From NCBI GenBank assembly GCA_965365275.1, contig CBDUBA010000013.1, positions 1 through 64,000 of the forward strand: DNA of 64,000 nt, in the 5' to 3' direction. The stretch is from JAGTVG01 sp965365275 (GTDB lineage: Bacteria; Bacteroidota; Bacteroidia; Cytophagales; Cyclobacteriaceae). How positions within the stretch are numbered: the stretch's first letter is position 1; each line of letters starts with the position of its first letter. This document shows, in pieces, positions 1-9,323 of the stretch. The notes under the pieces were generated by a model. That model ran no database searches, was not told the DNA's origin, and saw nothing but the letters and a program-made list of their open reading frames with translations. The translations under genes and the position numbers were made by a program.

Positions 1-5
1 TCAAG

Positions 6-79
6 AGCCCCCGGTCGGATTCGAACCAACGACCTGATGATTACAAATCAACTGCTCTGACCAACTGAGCTACGGAGGC
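6..79 (-). tRNA. tRNA-Thr (anticodon TGT)
   Basis: Read on the minus strand this 74-nt sequence folds as a tRNA. A seven-pair acceptor stem (GCCTCCG with CGGGGGC, one G-T pair), a D-arm (GCTCAG..GAGC), an anticodon loop TTTGTAA giving anticodon TGT, and a T-loop TTCGAAT are all present. The anticodon stem has one T-T mismatch. CCA is not encoded. The anticodon reads ACA threonine codons. Confidence 0.93.
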
Positions 80-121
80 TTTTCTCACCAATCATATTTT
101 AGAATAAATCTAAAACGATCG

Positions 122-151
122 CAAAAGTAATCTCTTTAATGATCTTTTGAA
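122..151 (-). promoter_or_regulatory. Bacteroidota-type promoter for tRNA-Thr
   Basis: On the minus strand TACTTTTG matches the -7 consensus TAnnTTTG. It is preceded after 19 nt by TTTTC, close to the -33 TTG element. The predicted start is about 35 nt before the tRNA 5' end. This is a motif match only. Confidence 0.5.
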
Positions 152-170
152 AAGATAGATGTGTAATTTT

Positions 171-2615
171 TTAAATTTTATTTAAAACTTTCAATTCTTC
201 ACGCAATTCTTGAAGTTGGGCTGTTGCTTGCGCTATTTTTCCATTAAATTCTTCTCTCACTTTGTCCGCATTTTTCGATTTGGCAAAAAACTCAATATTG
301 TTTTTCCATAATGCAATATCATTCTCTATTTTGCTGATCAGGCGTTTAACTTCAACCTCTTTGCGATGTATCCTTTTATCGGCATTAGGGCTTGCCTTAA
401 GTTTATCAACCTCCGCAGCAAAGCGTAGTTCACTCTTTTCTGAATCTGTTAAATCAAAACTATCTAAGAATATTTCAGTGGTGTGATTAAATCTCTTTTG
501 GATCCTTTTTATAGTATTTCTTGGTACAAAGCCAATTCCATTAAAATTCAATTGTAGCTCCTTGAAACGCTCTATATTCTTGTCCTTATCCTCCACCATT
601 TTTTCTATCTCAGCACAGATCTCTTCCTTTTTCTTTAGATTGACCTTATATTCACTTTCGACCTCCTTAGAATGCTCCCGCCTTTTATTAAAGAATGTAT
701 CGCATGCTTTTTTGAACTTTTTATAAACTTCATTCCTGTTTTTTTCAGGAACCGGGCCAATATCTTTCCATTCCCTTTGAAGTTCCTTCAATTGTTCGGC
801 CGTTTTCTCCCAATCATTGCTGTCCTGTAATTTTTCGGCCTGTTTTACAAGCTCTTCTTTTTTCAATAGGTTATCATCCCGTTGACTCTCAAGTTTTTTG
901 AAAAACTTATTCTTATTATTAAAGAAAGATTTAAAACTCGACCAGAAATGCTTATTTATATCCTTTGCTTGTTCCCTGGGGAGTCCGCCAATAGATTCCC
1001 ATTTTTTCTGCAAATCCAGAATTTCCTTAGTTTTTTCATTCCATTCAGAAATTTTATCTGAATCAAAATCATCGTATTTAGTTACTTCTTCAACCAACTG
1101 CTTTTTCGATTCAAGATTTTCATGTAATTCTTTCTTCAGGCCACTTACATAATCTTTTCTTCGGTTATATACAGCATCTGATGCAGATTTGAACCTTTGC
1201 CAAACCACTTCCTGCATTTCCTTTGGAACAGGACCAATATGTTTGAATTCCTCGTGAAGTTCATTTAATTCCTTAACAGCATCCCTGATAACTTCATATT
1301 CCAAAAGTTGTTCGGCCTTTTCGCAAAGTTCGATTTTAGATTCAAGGTTTTTCTTTCTATCCAGCTCCTTGAGTTCAAAGTAAATACTCCGATTGTCGTA
1401 AAAACGATCGATCAGGATATTATATGTGGCCCACATTGATTTTGCATAGGCGGAAGGAACCGGTCCAATGGAACGCCATTCATTAGTAATATTCTTGAGT
1501 GCACTGATACTGGCATTTGTTTCTTCCCCATCAACTATTGCCCTGAGTTTTTCTAGTATTTCCTGCTTACGAGCCAGGTTATCCTCTTTATTCTTCTCCA
1601 GCTCAGAATAATATGCATTTCGTCGTCCTTTGTACTTATCATTTAGATTTGCATATCGGGAATCAAGGGCGTCTCCAACATATTTAAAGTCAATCTCCAC
1701 GCCACCATCATCCAGGAATTTCTGTAATGCTTCCTTTTTCTCGGATTCTACAATTTGTTGATAAAATGGCTTTAGCTCCTTAATTTTTTTCTCTGCCAGT
1801 TTTATATCATCTATTTTGAGCAGTTCCTCAAATTCATTTATTAATTCATCTTTTTTTAGAACACTATAATCCTTATCTTCTTCTATCACTTCTTCCTGAT
1901 GAGTTTCTTCTTTTACAAGTTCATCCTCAACTGCTTCTTTTTCTTCGGTCTCAGGTGATTTTGCGGATTTAGGTGACTTCCCAGCAAGTTCTTCCTGAGA
2001 TTCTTTTGAGTCTTTCGATTCATCATCCTTGTCCTGGTTAGATGTACTGGATTTTGCATCAATCTGTTCCTTATCTACCGCATCAGATGAATCATTCGTA
2101 GCAATAGGTGATTCTTTTTCTTCATCATGGGGGCTTGCGGTAACATCAGGAGCCTCTTTCCCCCCTGCTTGAGATTCGCCCTCTTCAGCAAGTGGTGGTA
2201 TCGTTTCGGCTTCTGATTCTTCCTTGGTTGACTCAGATTCCATTTCATGAGTCTCGTTTTCGGATGTAATGGATTCAGATTTAGGGGCTTCTTTATTTTC
2301 TTCCTCGACGTCAGCTTGGGGAGCTATTGATGGATCTTCTTTTTCTTTCTTTTTCTCTTCATCAGGGATCTTTGAGGCAGGGATATCCCTTGATTCATCA
2401 TTTTGGTTGGATTCATGAGGTTCATTTATTTCAGATGAACCACTTTCTTCAATAGAAGAACCATTGATGGAATTATCTGGATTTTGATTTTTTGTAACAG
2501 ATTCTTGATCTGCAGCTAAAGAACTTTCCTTTTTCTCTTTCACCTCAAATAAATTTTCATTATTCATATCCATTCCCTCCTTAGGAAGCTCTCTTCCTTT
2601 TTCAGTATCGGTCAT
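171..2615 (-). CDS. DUF349 repeat protein with long acidic N-terminal region
   Basis: An 814-residue protein. Residues 1 to about 245 are low-complexity, rich in Glu, Ser, Lys and Asp, and probably disordered. From about residue 305 onward there are six repeats about 75 residues apart. Five carry a signature of the form W/F-x-x-I-G-x-V/L-P (near residues 382, 457, 538, 615 and 691), followed by a basic helix with F-x-x-A/R-x-x-x-F-x-x-R. This is the DUF349 repeat, known from bacterial cytoplasmic proteins of uncertain role. The last 75 residues look like a coiled coil. There is no signal peptide. The gene lies downstream of yqgE on the same strand with a 54-nt gap, so the two may be cotranscribed. 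The family call is secure; the function is unknown. Confidence 0.85.
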   Translation of the reverse strand: MTDTEKGRELPKEGMDMNNENLFEVKEKKESSLAADQESVTKNQNPDNSINGSSIEESGSSEINEPHESNQNDESRDIPASKIPDEEKKKEKEDPSIAPQADVEEENKEAPKSESITSENETHEMESESTKEESEAETIPPLAEEGESQAGGKEAPDVTASPHDEEKESPIATNDSSDAVDKEQIDAKSSTSNQDKDDESKDSKESQEELAGKSPKSAKSPETEEKEAVEDELVKEETHQEEVIEEDKDYSVLKKDELINEFEELLKIDDIKLAEKKIKELKPFYQQIVESEKKEALQKFLDDGGVEIDFKYVGDALDSRYANLNDKYKGRRNAYYSELEKNKEDNLARKQEILEKLRAIVDGEETNASISALKNITNEWRSIGPVPSAYAKSMWATYNILIDRFYDNRSIYFELKELDRKKNLESKIELCEKAEQLLEYEVIRDAVKELNELHEEFKHIGPVPKEMQEVVWQRFKSASDAVYNRRKDYVSGLKKELHENLESKKQLVEEVTKYDDFDSDKISEWNEKTKEILDLQKKWESIGGLPREQAKDINKHFWSSFKSFFNNKNKFFKKLESQRDDNLLKKEELVKQAEKLQDSNDWEKTAEQLKELQREWKDIGPVPEKNRNEVYKKFKKACDTFFNKRREHSKEVESEYKVNLKKKEEICAEIEKMVEDKDKNIERFKELQLNFNGIGFVPRNTIKRIQKRFNHTTEIFLDSFDLTDSEKSELRFAAEVDKLKASPNADKRIHRKEVEVKRLISKIENDIALWKNNIEFFAKSKNADKVREEFNGKIAQATAQLQELREELKVLNKI

Positions 2616-2669
2616 GTTAAATTATAATATTGTGCGAAATTGGCAATTATTCATAAATATGTCAAAAAC

Positions 2670-3248
2670 TTAATTCATCCTGGGATCAACGGGATAGTTG
2701 GCAAAAACTTTAAATTTTCCACCCATACCTTTGAGAATTTCCTTCCATAGCATTTTAGAGTTAATGTCAAAAACGCTTTTCTCGGTAGCATGCTCATAAA
2801 TGATCCAGGATTTCTGTTTTAATTCCTCCTCCAGCTGCCCAGGTGCCCAGCCTGAATAACCTAGAAAGAATTTAAAATTGTCCTTATTAATCTCTCCACT
2901 ATTTATTATGGCAATCAACTGTTCATAATTACCCCCCCAATAAATATTTTCTCCGATCTGTATACTGCCTTCCAATAGGTTTTTCGAACGATGAATAAAA
3001 TGAAGTGTGTCCTGCTGGACCGGTCCACCAATATAAAGTGGCGCGTTAAAATTATGTGTGTCCTCTACAGCTTCATCGAATTTTAATATTGAAGGTTTAT
3101 TCAAAATAAATCCAATACTACCTTCCTCATTATGTTCACACAGTATAATGACCGTTCGTTCGAAATTTGGATCAGGCAAAAATGGTTCAGATACCAGAAA
3201 ACAACCTTTTTTTGGGGTTAATATCTGTTGATAATTGAAATAATCCAT
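2670..3248 (-). CDS. YqgE/AlgH family protein
   Basis: A 192-residue protein of the YqgE/AlgH (DUF179) family, which has no established biochemical function. Typical family features are visible. Near the N-terminus is a G-x-F-L-V-S-E-P segment followed by P-D-P-N-F-E-R-T-V-I. Further on are E-E-G-S-I-G-F-I-L-N-K-P, Y-I-G-G-P-V-Q, and near the C-terminus L-G-Y-S-G-W-A-P-G-Q-L-E-x-E. The length matches the family (about 185-190). It is cytoplasmic with no signal peptide and is followed by the DUF349 gene on the same strand. The gene is intact. Confidence 0.92.
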   Translation of the reverse strand: MDYFNYQQILTPKKGCFLVSEPFLPDPNFERTVIILCEHNEEGSIGFILNKPSILKFDEAVEDTHNFNAPLYIGGPVQQDTLHFIHRSKNLLEGSIQIGENIYWGGNYEQLIAIINSGEINKDNFKFFLGYSGWAPGQLEEELKQKSWIIYEHATEKSVFDINSKMLWKEILKGMGGKFKVFANYPVDPRMN

Positions 3249-3464
3249 AAATTACGCTAGTGTCCCAGTATTCAAATTACAATGCGTGATTGTAATTAAA
3301 TCTATTAACAAACATGAATTGTTATCCGGTACAAATCATATTATATTAATAGGGAATTCCAAATATTTAAAATTAAACTTATAATATTGTACCAATAAAG
3401 ACAACCTAAATCCATAAAAGGTTGGTTTTTGTTTTAAAACAATTAAAAATAATGCTGCCAACAA

Positions 3465-4112
3465 ATGGTTGAGATCAAGATAGGAGATATAAGGAGGGAA
3501 TTTTCGAAAAAGAAACTAAAACCAGAACTTCTTCACGATAATCCAGTAAAACAGTTCCAGATATGGCTTAATGAAGCAATTAAAGCCGAGGTTCCCGAAG
3601 CAACTGGTATGTGTCTTGCTACCGTGGATCTGGATGGACAGCCTTCTACCCGCATGTTGCTTCTAAAGGATGTCATAAATGAGGAATTTGTTTTTTATAC
3701 AAATTACCGCAGTCAGAAAAGTAAAGACCTGGAAAATAATTCGAAATGTGCCATGAACTTTTTCTGGCCGGAGTTGGAGAGACAGGTAAATATTCTTGGA
3801 ACTGCCCATAAAGTTTCTCCTGATATTTCTGATGAATATTTCAAGACCCGACCTTATAAAAGCCAGGTTGGTGCATGGGCCAGCCCCCAGAGTGAGCCGA
3901 TCCAATCAAGAAACTTCATCAAGTTGGAATTTGCAAAATATGCTGCCAGATTTATGGGAAAACCTGTTCCAAGGCCTCCACACTGGGGCGGTTATAGCCT
4001 TAAGCCGTACTCAATCAGCTTCTGGCAAGGCAGACCAAATCGCTTGCATGACAGAGTAAAATACACATATATTGATTCCGGGAAATGGGAAAAAGCCCGA
4101 ATAGCACCCTGA
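3465..4112 (+). CDS. pdxH: Pyridoxamine 5'-phosphate oxidase
   Basis: A 215-residue FMN enzyme that oxidises pyridoxine or pyridoxamine 5'-phosphate to pyridoxal 5'-phosphate, the last step of vitamin B6 synthesis and salvage. Family motifs include R-M-L-L-L-K-D, F-Y-T-N-Y-x-S-x-K, and R-Q-V-N-I-x-G. The C-terminal signature contains F-W-Q-G-R-P-N-R-L-H-D-R followed by R-I-A-P, which is the usual end of the protein. The length is normal and there is no truncation. Its last 28 nt overlap the start of the glycosyltransferase gene in another frame, suggesting coupled translation. Confidence 0.95.
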   Translation: MVEIKIGDIRREFSKKKLKPELLHDNPVKQFQIWLNEAIKAEVPEATGMCLATVDLDGQPSTRMLLLKDVINEEFVFYTNYRSQKSKDLENNSKCAMNFFWPELERQVNILGTAHKVSPDISDEYFKTRPYKSQVGAWASPQSEPIQSRNFIKLEFAKYAARFMGKPVPRPPHWGGYSLKPYSISFWQGRPNRLHDRVKYTYIDSGKWEKARIAP

Positions 4113-5401
4113 TTAGGAAACAATATGAACTATATCTTACAAGATATGCTCAGCAGCGAGAATATCTTGAGAATGAACCGGTACAAGATAACCTGGGCCT
4201 CATTGTAACCATCCCTTGTTTCAATGAACCAGATATTCTCACCACCCTGGAATCAATATACCAGTGCAAACCGACAAAATTACCAGTTGAGATCCTCATA
4301 TTAATTAATCATCCTGCTGGCTCGCCACTGGAGGTGATCAAACAGAATAAAAGCAGTTATGAAGAGGTTAATCGCTGGTTACAAACCCATAATGAAAGAC
4401 ATAAAAAATTCCATGTCATATGGGTTCGGGATCTTCCAGTCAGACATGCTGGTGTTGGCTTGGCCAGGAAAATTGTAATGGATGAAGCCATAAGGAGACT
4501 ATTGAGATCAGGGAATATGGAAGGTATTGTGGTTGGCCTAGATGCTGACACGACATGTGATCCAAATTATCTACTTGAAATAGAAACGTATTTTAAAACT
4601 CATCCCGAGGCAAATGGAGCTAACATTTACTTCGAGCATCCCCTAAAACCAGATACGGAGGATAAAAAAAACATAGGTATAGCTTCCTATGAATTACATC
4701 TCCGGTATATGGTACATGCATTAAGATATTCAAAATTCCCATATGCTTTCCATACTGTTGGTTCATGCCTAGCTGTTCGAGGTTCAGTATACGTAAAACA
4801 GGGGGGAATGAACCGCAGAAAGGCCGGCGAGGACTTTTACTTTCTTCAAAAAATAATACCTCTGGGCGATTTTGGAGAAATCAATACTACAAGGATCATA
4901 CCTTCAGGCCGTGAATCAAATCGTGTACCTTTTGGTACAGGGAAGGCAATGATGAATTGGTCAAAGTCAGGTGAAAAAGTTTTTAAAACTTATAATCCTG
5001 AGATCTATAATGAGCTATTTCATTTATTTTCCGGAATTGATTATTTATTCAATTCGAAAAACTCCGAATTGGAAGGCTATTATAGAGAATTTGGTCCATG
5101 CATGAAGAAATTTATCGGCTTATCTGACTGGACTGGTAAAATTAAACGAATTCAAACTGAATCAACATCGCTGAAAACATTCAGATACCGCTTTTTTCAA
5201 TGGATGAATGGCCTAAGTACACTTAAATTTATCCACTATGCCAGAGACACAAAGTACAGGAATGTACCAGTAATTGAAGCCTACCATTGGATGATAAAAC
5301 AGATTGGTTTAAATGGATCCGGTGCAAATAATGTAATCGAAGGATTGCTTGAATTAAGAAATTATGACCGGGAAAATCCCTGGTACCTGAAGTCTGATTA
5401 G
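4085..5401 (+). CDS. Family 2-like glycosyltransferase
   Basis: A 438-residue protein with a GT-A type glycosyltransferase fold. It has an opening strand of the form G-L-I-V-T-I-P-C-F-N-E near residue 40 and a metal-binding D-A-D-T motif (V-G-L-D-A-D-T-T) near residue 155. A later G-E-D-F-Y-F-L segment is typical of the acceptor/catalytic region. No membrane segment is evident, so it is probably cytosolic. The only ATG near the N-terminus lies inside the 3' end of pdxH, giving a 28-nt overlap; no better in-frame start is visible downstream. Donor and acceptor cannot be predicted. Confidence 0.8.
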   Translation: MGKSPNSTLIRKQYELYLTRYAQQREYLENEPVQDNLGLIVTIPCFNEPDILTTLESIYQCKPTKLPVEILILINHPAGSPLEVIKQNKSSYEEVNRWLQTHNERHKKFHVIWVRDLPVRHAGVGLARKIVMDEAIRRLLRSGNMEGIVVGLDADTTCDPNYLLEIETYFKTHPEANGANIYFEHPLKPDTEDKKNIGIASYELHLRYMVHALRYSKFPYAFHTVGSCLAVRGSVYVKQGGMNRRKAGEDFYFLQKIIPLGDFGEINTTRIIPSGRESNRVPFGTGKAMMNWSKSGEKVFKTYNPEIYNELFHLFSGIDYLFNSKNSELEGYYREFGPCMKKFIGLSDWTGKIKRIQTESTSLKTFRYRFFQWMNGLSTLKFIHYARDTKYRNVPVIEAYHWMIKQIGLNGSGANNVIEGLLELRNYDRENPWYLKSD

Positions 5402-5405
5402 ATTT

Positions 5406-6119
5406 CTAAATTAAATCCTTCAGATCACGTACTCCGGGTTCTCTTTGGACAGTAAATCCTTCTCCATATTTTACGCCTATTGCATGCCCCCAGACTCGGG
5501 CTCTACTTTCAAGAAACTCTAAAAATCCCGGTTTGGAAATATATGTTTCAGGCTCATCGCTATCAGGATCATAAAATTGTGATTTAAATGCCCGGATTGA
5601 TTCTGCTTTTTTATCCCAGAACGCCGATATATCAACAATAATATCAGGTTTTATAGAATAACTCTGTATATAATGATAAATAACCTTAGGTCTCCAGGGA
5701 CTTAAATCCTCGCCGTCAGATAATCGAATTTTCTCTAATCCACTGTAAAAGCACGATTCCCGAACAAGTTCGGCTGCACGTCTATGATCTGGATGACGGT
5801 CTGTAATGGCATTTGCCAATACAATTTCCGGTCTGTATTTACGAATGCTTTTAGCAATTTCCAGTATGTTTTTCTTTGAGATATCAAAAAAACCGTCAGG
5901 CATTTGCAGATTTTCCCTTATACTCAGCTTTAATATCTCTGAAGCCTTCGCGGCCTCCTCCTCCCGTAGCTCAACAGATCCCCTGGTACCTAATTCACCC
6001 TGAGTCAGATCAATAACCCCAATACTTTGACCTAACGATTGCTGAAGCGCAAGGGTTCCGCTGCAGGAAAGTTCTATATCATCAGGATGTGCAGCAAATG
6101 CCAGAATATCGAGTTTCAT
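5406..6119 (-). CDS. bshB1: Bacillithiol biosynthesis deacetylase BshB1
   Basis: A 237-residue PIG-L family zinc deacetylase. The N-terminal A-H-P-D-D-I-E zinc motif is at about residues 10-16, with a later D-R-H-P-D-H-R-R-A motif that supplies a further ligand. The sequence and length match the bacillithiol branch (BshB1), which hydrolyses N-acetylglucosaminyl-malate to glucosaminyl-malate in low-molecular-weight thiol synthesis, a pathway known in many Bacteroidota. It lies downstream of trxB and an M23 peptidase on the same strand with a 68-nt gap. The other bsh genes are not in this window. A different PIG-L substrate cannot be excluded. Confidence 0.85.
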   Translation of the reverse strand: MKLDILAFAAHPDDIELSCSGTLALQQSLGQSIGVIDLTQGELGTRGSVELREEEAAKASEILKLSIRENLQMPDGFFDISKKNILEIAKSIRKYRPEIVLANAITDRHPDHRRAAELVRESCFYSGLEKIRLSDGEDLSPWRPKVIYHYIQSYSIKPDIIVDISAFWDKKAESIRAFKSQFYDPDSDEPETYISKPGFLEFLESRARVWGHAIGVKYGEGFTVQREPGVRDLKDLI

Positions 6120-6187
6120 TTTAAAATTATATATTTCTGAATATGATTAAAAATAATAAACAGATCCAATTAAAATTATTCTATCCC

Positions 6188-7234
6188 CTAGTTGATCCTG
6201 ACCCTCTGGCCTATTCTGAGGATAGAATTTCTACTTATACCATTCAAGCTGCACATTTTGCTGACAGAAACGCCATAACGGTAGCTCAATCCGCTCAATG
6301 TATCTCCACTTCTGATCACATGATACCTTATCTTGTTTGCTTCCTCAAGGTAGGCAAAAGTGCTATGGTTAATGATATATTTTGAAGAAATTATTTTGTT
6401 TTCCTTAAAATCAAAAATCTGATTGGGATCAATCGCATTGCCAGAATATCTCAATTCAAAATGAAGGTGCGGGGCAGTGGATCTGCCTGAATTACCTCCT
6501 TTACCTATAACATCTCCGGCACGTACTTCCTCTCCCAATTTAACTAAGGTTTTCGATAGATGAGCATATAGTGTTTCAAGTCCATTCTTGTGTCGGATAA
6601 CAATAAATCGTCCAAATCCACGCCTTTCATATCCTGTAATTCGAACCACACCATCAAAAGCTGCATAAACAGGATTTCCCGTCCTGACCCTGAAATCAAT
6701 ACCGTAATGCCATACAGCCCTGCGAAGGCCGAAATCCGATGTTACAATGGATTTATCCAATGGAGAATGCCAGTTCCCTAAATCATTCTCATTATATAAT
6801 ATGAGTTTCACAGAATCCTGATAATGTTCTCCATTGAAACCATAAGGATTCAGCTTGTTGGATTCCCAAAGTTTGTAATAATCAAAGCCGTTAATGTAAA
6901 CACAATCGATTTTATATAACCCCTCCACACTATAATATGGCGGCAATGGATCTTTTTCCATCAGTAGATCCAGCTTAAAATTTTTATAGGGTTGAGGATA
7001 GATAAGACTTGTATAATTTGGGCTACCGTTGAAAGACAAATTAGGAGCATTCTCCTTCGTTGAAGGGGTATAAATCCTCTTTGATCCAACTGGTTGAAAG
7101 GTATTTACAGACCCAGGTTGACCGTAGTTTGCCAGGAAAGTGGAATCAAACTCATAGTTGTAATTTTGAGCAGACAACTCCAATGAATTGCCTGCCCAAA
7201 ATATAATTATGACGATCAGTACTCTTTTTATCAC
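6188..7234 (-). CDS. M23 family metallopeptidase with C-terminal LysM domain
   Basis: A 348-residue exported murein hydrolase candidate. Residues 1-22 form a signal peptide ending in L-S-A-Q. An M23 (LytM-type) domain spans roughly 155-272, with zinc/catalytic residues H176-x3-D180, H225 in Y-A-H-L, and H256-x-H258 in H-L-H-F-E, so all usual residues are present. A LysM domain occupies 303-347. The start codon is GTG and overlaps the trxB stop codon by one base (TAGTG), suggesting translational coupling. It probably cleaves peptidoglycan cross-bridges in the periplasm. The gene is complete. Confidence 0.9.
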   Translation of the reverse strand: MIKRVLIVIIIFWAGNSLELSAQNYNYEFDSTFLANYGQPGSVNTFQPVGSKRIYTPSTKENAPNLSFNGSPNYTSLIYPQPYKNFKLDLLMEKDPLPPYYSVEGLYKIDCVYINGFDYYKLWESNKLNPYGFNGEHYQDSVKLILYNENDLGNWHSPLDKSIVTSDFGLRRAVWHYGIDFRVRTGNPVYAAFDGVVRITGYERRGFGRFIVIRHKNGLETLYAHLSKTLVKLGEEVRAGDVIGKGGNSGRSTAPHLHFELRYSGNAIDPNQIFDFKENKIISSKYIINHSTFAYLEEANKIRYHVIRSGDTLSGLSYRYGVSVSKMCSLNGISRNSILRIGQRVRIN

Positions 7235-8178
7235 TATGCTGTTTCTAACTCTTTCTCAGCCAGGAATTTTTCAGCATCAAGGGCTGCCATACAACCAGAT
7301 CCTGCTGCAGTAATAGCCTGCCGGTAGATCTTATCCTGTACATCCCCTGCCGCAAATATTCCAGGAATATTTGTTTTGGCAGATCCTGCCTGTGTTTTTA
7401 TATATCCTTGTTCATCAATATCAAGATAATCCTTAAATATATCAGTATTGGGTGTATGACCTATTGCTACAAAAAAGCCGCTTATCGGAACATCCCTTTT
7501 CTCCCCGGTCACTTTGTTTAATACCCGAACTGCCTCAACTTCATTTTCTCCTAAAATTTCATCGGTAACCGAATTCCATAACACTTCAATATTTGGTGCA
7601 TTCTGAACCCGCTGCTGCATAATTTTTGATGCCCGCATCTCATCCCTTCTCACGATCATATAAACCTTATTGCAGATTTTACTTAGATAACTTGCTTCCT
7701 CGGCTGCTGAATCACCACCTCCGACCACAGCTACATCCTGTCCTTTGAAGAAAAACCCGTCACACACAGCACAGGCTGAAACACCTTTTCCATTCAATCT
7801 CTCTTCCGAAGGAAGTCCTAACCATCTTGCAGAAGCACCAGTCGCAATAACTACACTTTTTGCTGTAATCTCTTCGGACTCATCAATAGTTACCTTAAAT
7901 GGATATGAGGAAAAGTCTACCGAAGTAGCTAATCCATATTTTACCTCAGTACCAAAGCGTTCAGCCTGTCCCTGAAGATCCATCATCATCTGTGGGCCCT
8001 GAACACCATCAGGATAACCTGGGAAGTTCTCGACATCAGTAGTTATGGTCAGCTGCCCCCCAGGTTGCCCCCCCATATAAACCACAGGTTTAAGGCCCGC
8101 TCTGGCAGCATAAATAGCTGCTGTATACCCTGCAGGTCCAGAACCTAATATTAATACATCAATTTCTTGATTTGCCAT
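7234..8178 (-). CDS. trxB: Thioredoxin-disulfide reductase
   Basis: A 314-residue NADPH/FAD flavoenzyme that reduces thioredoxin. From the chosen start M-A-N-Q-E-I-D-V, the FAD-binding G-S-G-P-A-G motif comes at once. The redox pair C-A-V-C-D-G and a second nucleotide motif V-V-G-G-G-D-S-A follow, then the C-terminal FAD segment G-I-F-A-A-G-D-V. A start nine codons further upstream (8205) is possible but adds residues atypical for the family. It is the first gene of a likely trxB, M23 peptidase, bshB1 unit, so thiol homeostasis is a theme. Confidence 0.95.
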   Translation of the reverse strand: MANQEIDVLILGSGPAGYTAAIYAARAGLKPVVYMGGQPGGQLTITTDVENFPGYPDGVQGPQMMMDLQGQAERFGTEVKYGLATSVDFSSYPFKVTIDESEEITAKSVVIATGASARWLGLPSEERLNGKGVSACAVCDGFFFKGQDVAVVGGGDSAAEEASYLSKICNKVYMIVRRDEMRASKIMQQRVQNAPNIEVLWNSVTDEILGENEVEAVRVLNKVTGEKRDVPISGFFVAIGHTPNTDIFKDYLDIDEQGYIKTQAGSAKTNIPGIFAAGDVQDKIYRQAITAAGSGCMAALDAEKFLAEKELETA

Positions 8179-8252
8179 TTTTAAAATTTTTTCAATATTA
8201 AACAATTTACGAAAATTTGTCAGGTTGACATATCATATATATCAAAATCCAG

Positions 8253-8282
8253 ACAAAAAAAAGGCATCAAATATGATGCCTT
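8253..8282 (-). terminator. Rho-independent terminator of rpoD
   Basis: A perfect 9-bp stem (AAGGCATCA with TGATGCCTT, 8261-8282) with a 4-nt loop is followed on the minus strand by a run of eight T. It lies about 60 nt past the rpoD stop and ends that transcript before trxB. Confidence 0.85.
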
Positions 8283-8343
8283 GTTCATATGTGTCAGTAT
8301 TTGTTACGAAATTGACAGTGAATTGTTGTGTGTAACCTGTATT

Positions 8344-9207
8344 TTAACCCAGATAAGGTTTTAAAGTCTTACTACGGGAAGTATGGCGAAGGCGCCTGAT
8401 TGCTTTTTCCTTAATTTGCCGAACCCTTTCACGTGTTAGATTAAATTTCTCCCCTATTTCCTCCAATGTCATGGCATGTTCTCCATTCAGTCCGAAATAC
8501 AAGGCTATAACATCAGCTTCCCGTTGAGTAAGCGTAGAAAGTGCCCGCTGCACCTCTCTTCGTAGAGAATCATTGATCAATCCCTGATCAGGTGTTGGAT
8601 CAGTATCATTTTCAAGTACATCGAGCAGGCTATTTTCTTCTCCCTGGACAAATGGAGCATCCATAGAAACATGACGTCCGGATATTTTCATTGTATCAAC
8701 TACTTCAGAGGAAGTAACATCCAGCACATCTGCCAATTCGTCAGGTGATGGTTCACGCTCATATTTTTGCTCCAGTTCACTGAAGGTTTTTGAGATCTTA
8801 TTTAAGGATCCGACTCTATTGAGTGGAAGTCTGACAATTCTTGATTGTTCTGCAAGGGCCTGCAGGATCGATTGCCTTATCCACCAGACAGCATAGGAAA
8901 TAAATTTAAAACCGCGGGTTTCATCAAATCGTTGTGCAGCTTTTATCAGTCCCAAGTTGCCTTCATTTATTAAATCCCCTAGAGACAGGCCCTGATTCTG
9001 ATACTGTTTGGCAACAGAAACCACAAATCTGAGATTTGCTTTGGTAAGTCTTTCCAAAGCCATCTGATCTCCTTCTTTTATTCTTTTTGCGAGCTCAACC
9101 TCTTCATCGGGTGTTAACAGATCAACTTTTCCGATCTCTTGTAAATATTTATCAAGAGACTGGCTTTCTCTGTTGGTAATCTGCTTACTGATCTTTAGTT
9201 GTCTCAT
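8344..9207 (-). CDS. rpoD: Primary RNA polymerase sigma factor (Bacteroidota type)
   Basis: A 287-residue sigma-70 factor containing regions 1.2, 2, 3 and 4 but lacking the long N-terminal region 1.1 and the non-conserved insert of proteobacterial RpoD. Visible landmarks are region 1.2 (S-L-D-K-Y-L-Q-E-I-G), region 2.1-2.4 with F-I-S-Y-A-V-W-W-I-R-Q-S-I, region 3, and region 4.2 with T-L-E-E-I-G and T-R-E-R-V-R-Q-I-K. The short length is typical of the Bacteroidota primary sigma factor that recognises TTG-N19-TAnnTTTG. It is downstream of pnp on the same strand (gap 116 nt) and has its own terminator. Confidence 0.93.
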   Translation of the reverse strand: MRQLKISKQITNRESQSLDKYLQEIGKVDLLTPDEEVELAKRIKEGDQMALERLTKANLRFVVSVAKQYQNQGLSLGDLINEGNLGLIKAAQRFDETRGFKFISYAVWWIRQSILQALAEQSRIVRLPLNRVGSLNKISKTFSELEQKYEREPSPDELADVLDVTSSEVVDTMKISGRHVSMDAPFVQGEENSLLDVLENDTDPTPDQGLINDSLRREVQRALSTLTQREADVIALYFGLNGEHAMTLEEIGEKFNLTRERVRQIKEKAIRRLRHTSRSKTLKPYLG

Positions 9208-9323
9208 GCAATCGCCTTTATAATCATCCGTTAATTTAACAGATAAACATAATTATTAAGTTCCCAAAACAATTACATTAGGGCAATTATACACAAAAAG
9301 ATTTCAATAATTATTAAGATTAC

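Noticed and set aside
6143..6385. 80-residue plus-strand frame overlapping the 3' end of the M23/LysM gene
   Set aside because: Most of it is antisense to the LysM domain, and no start context or motif supports it.
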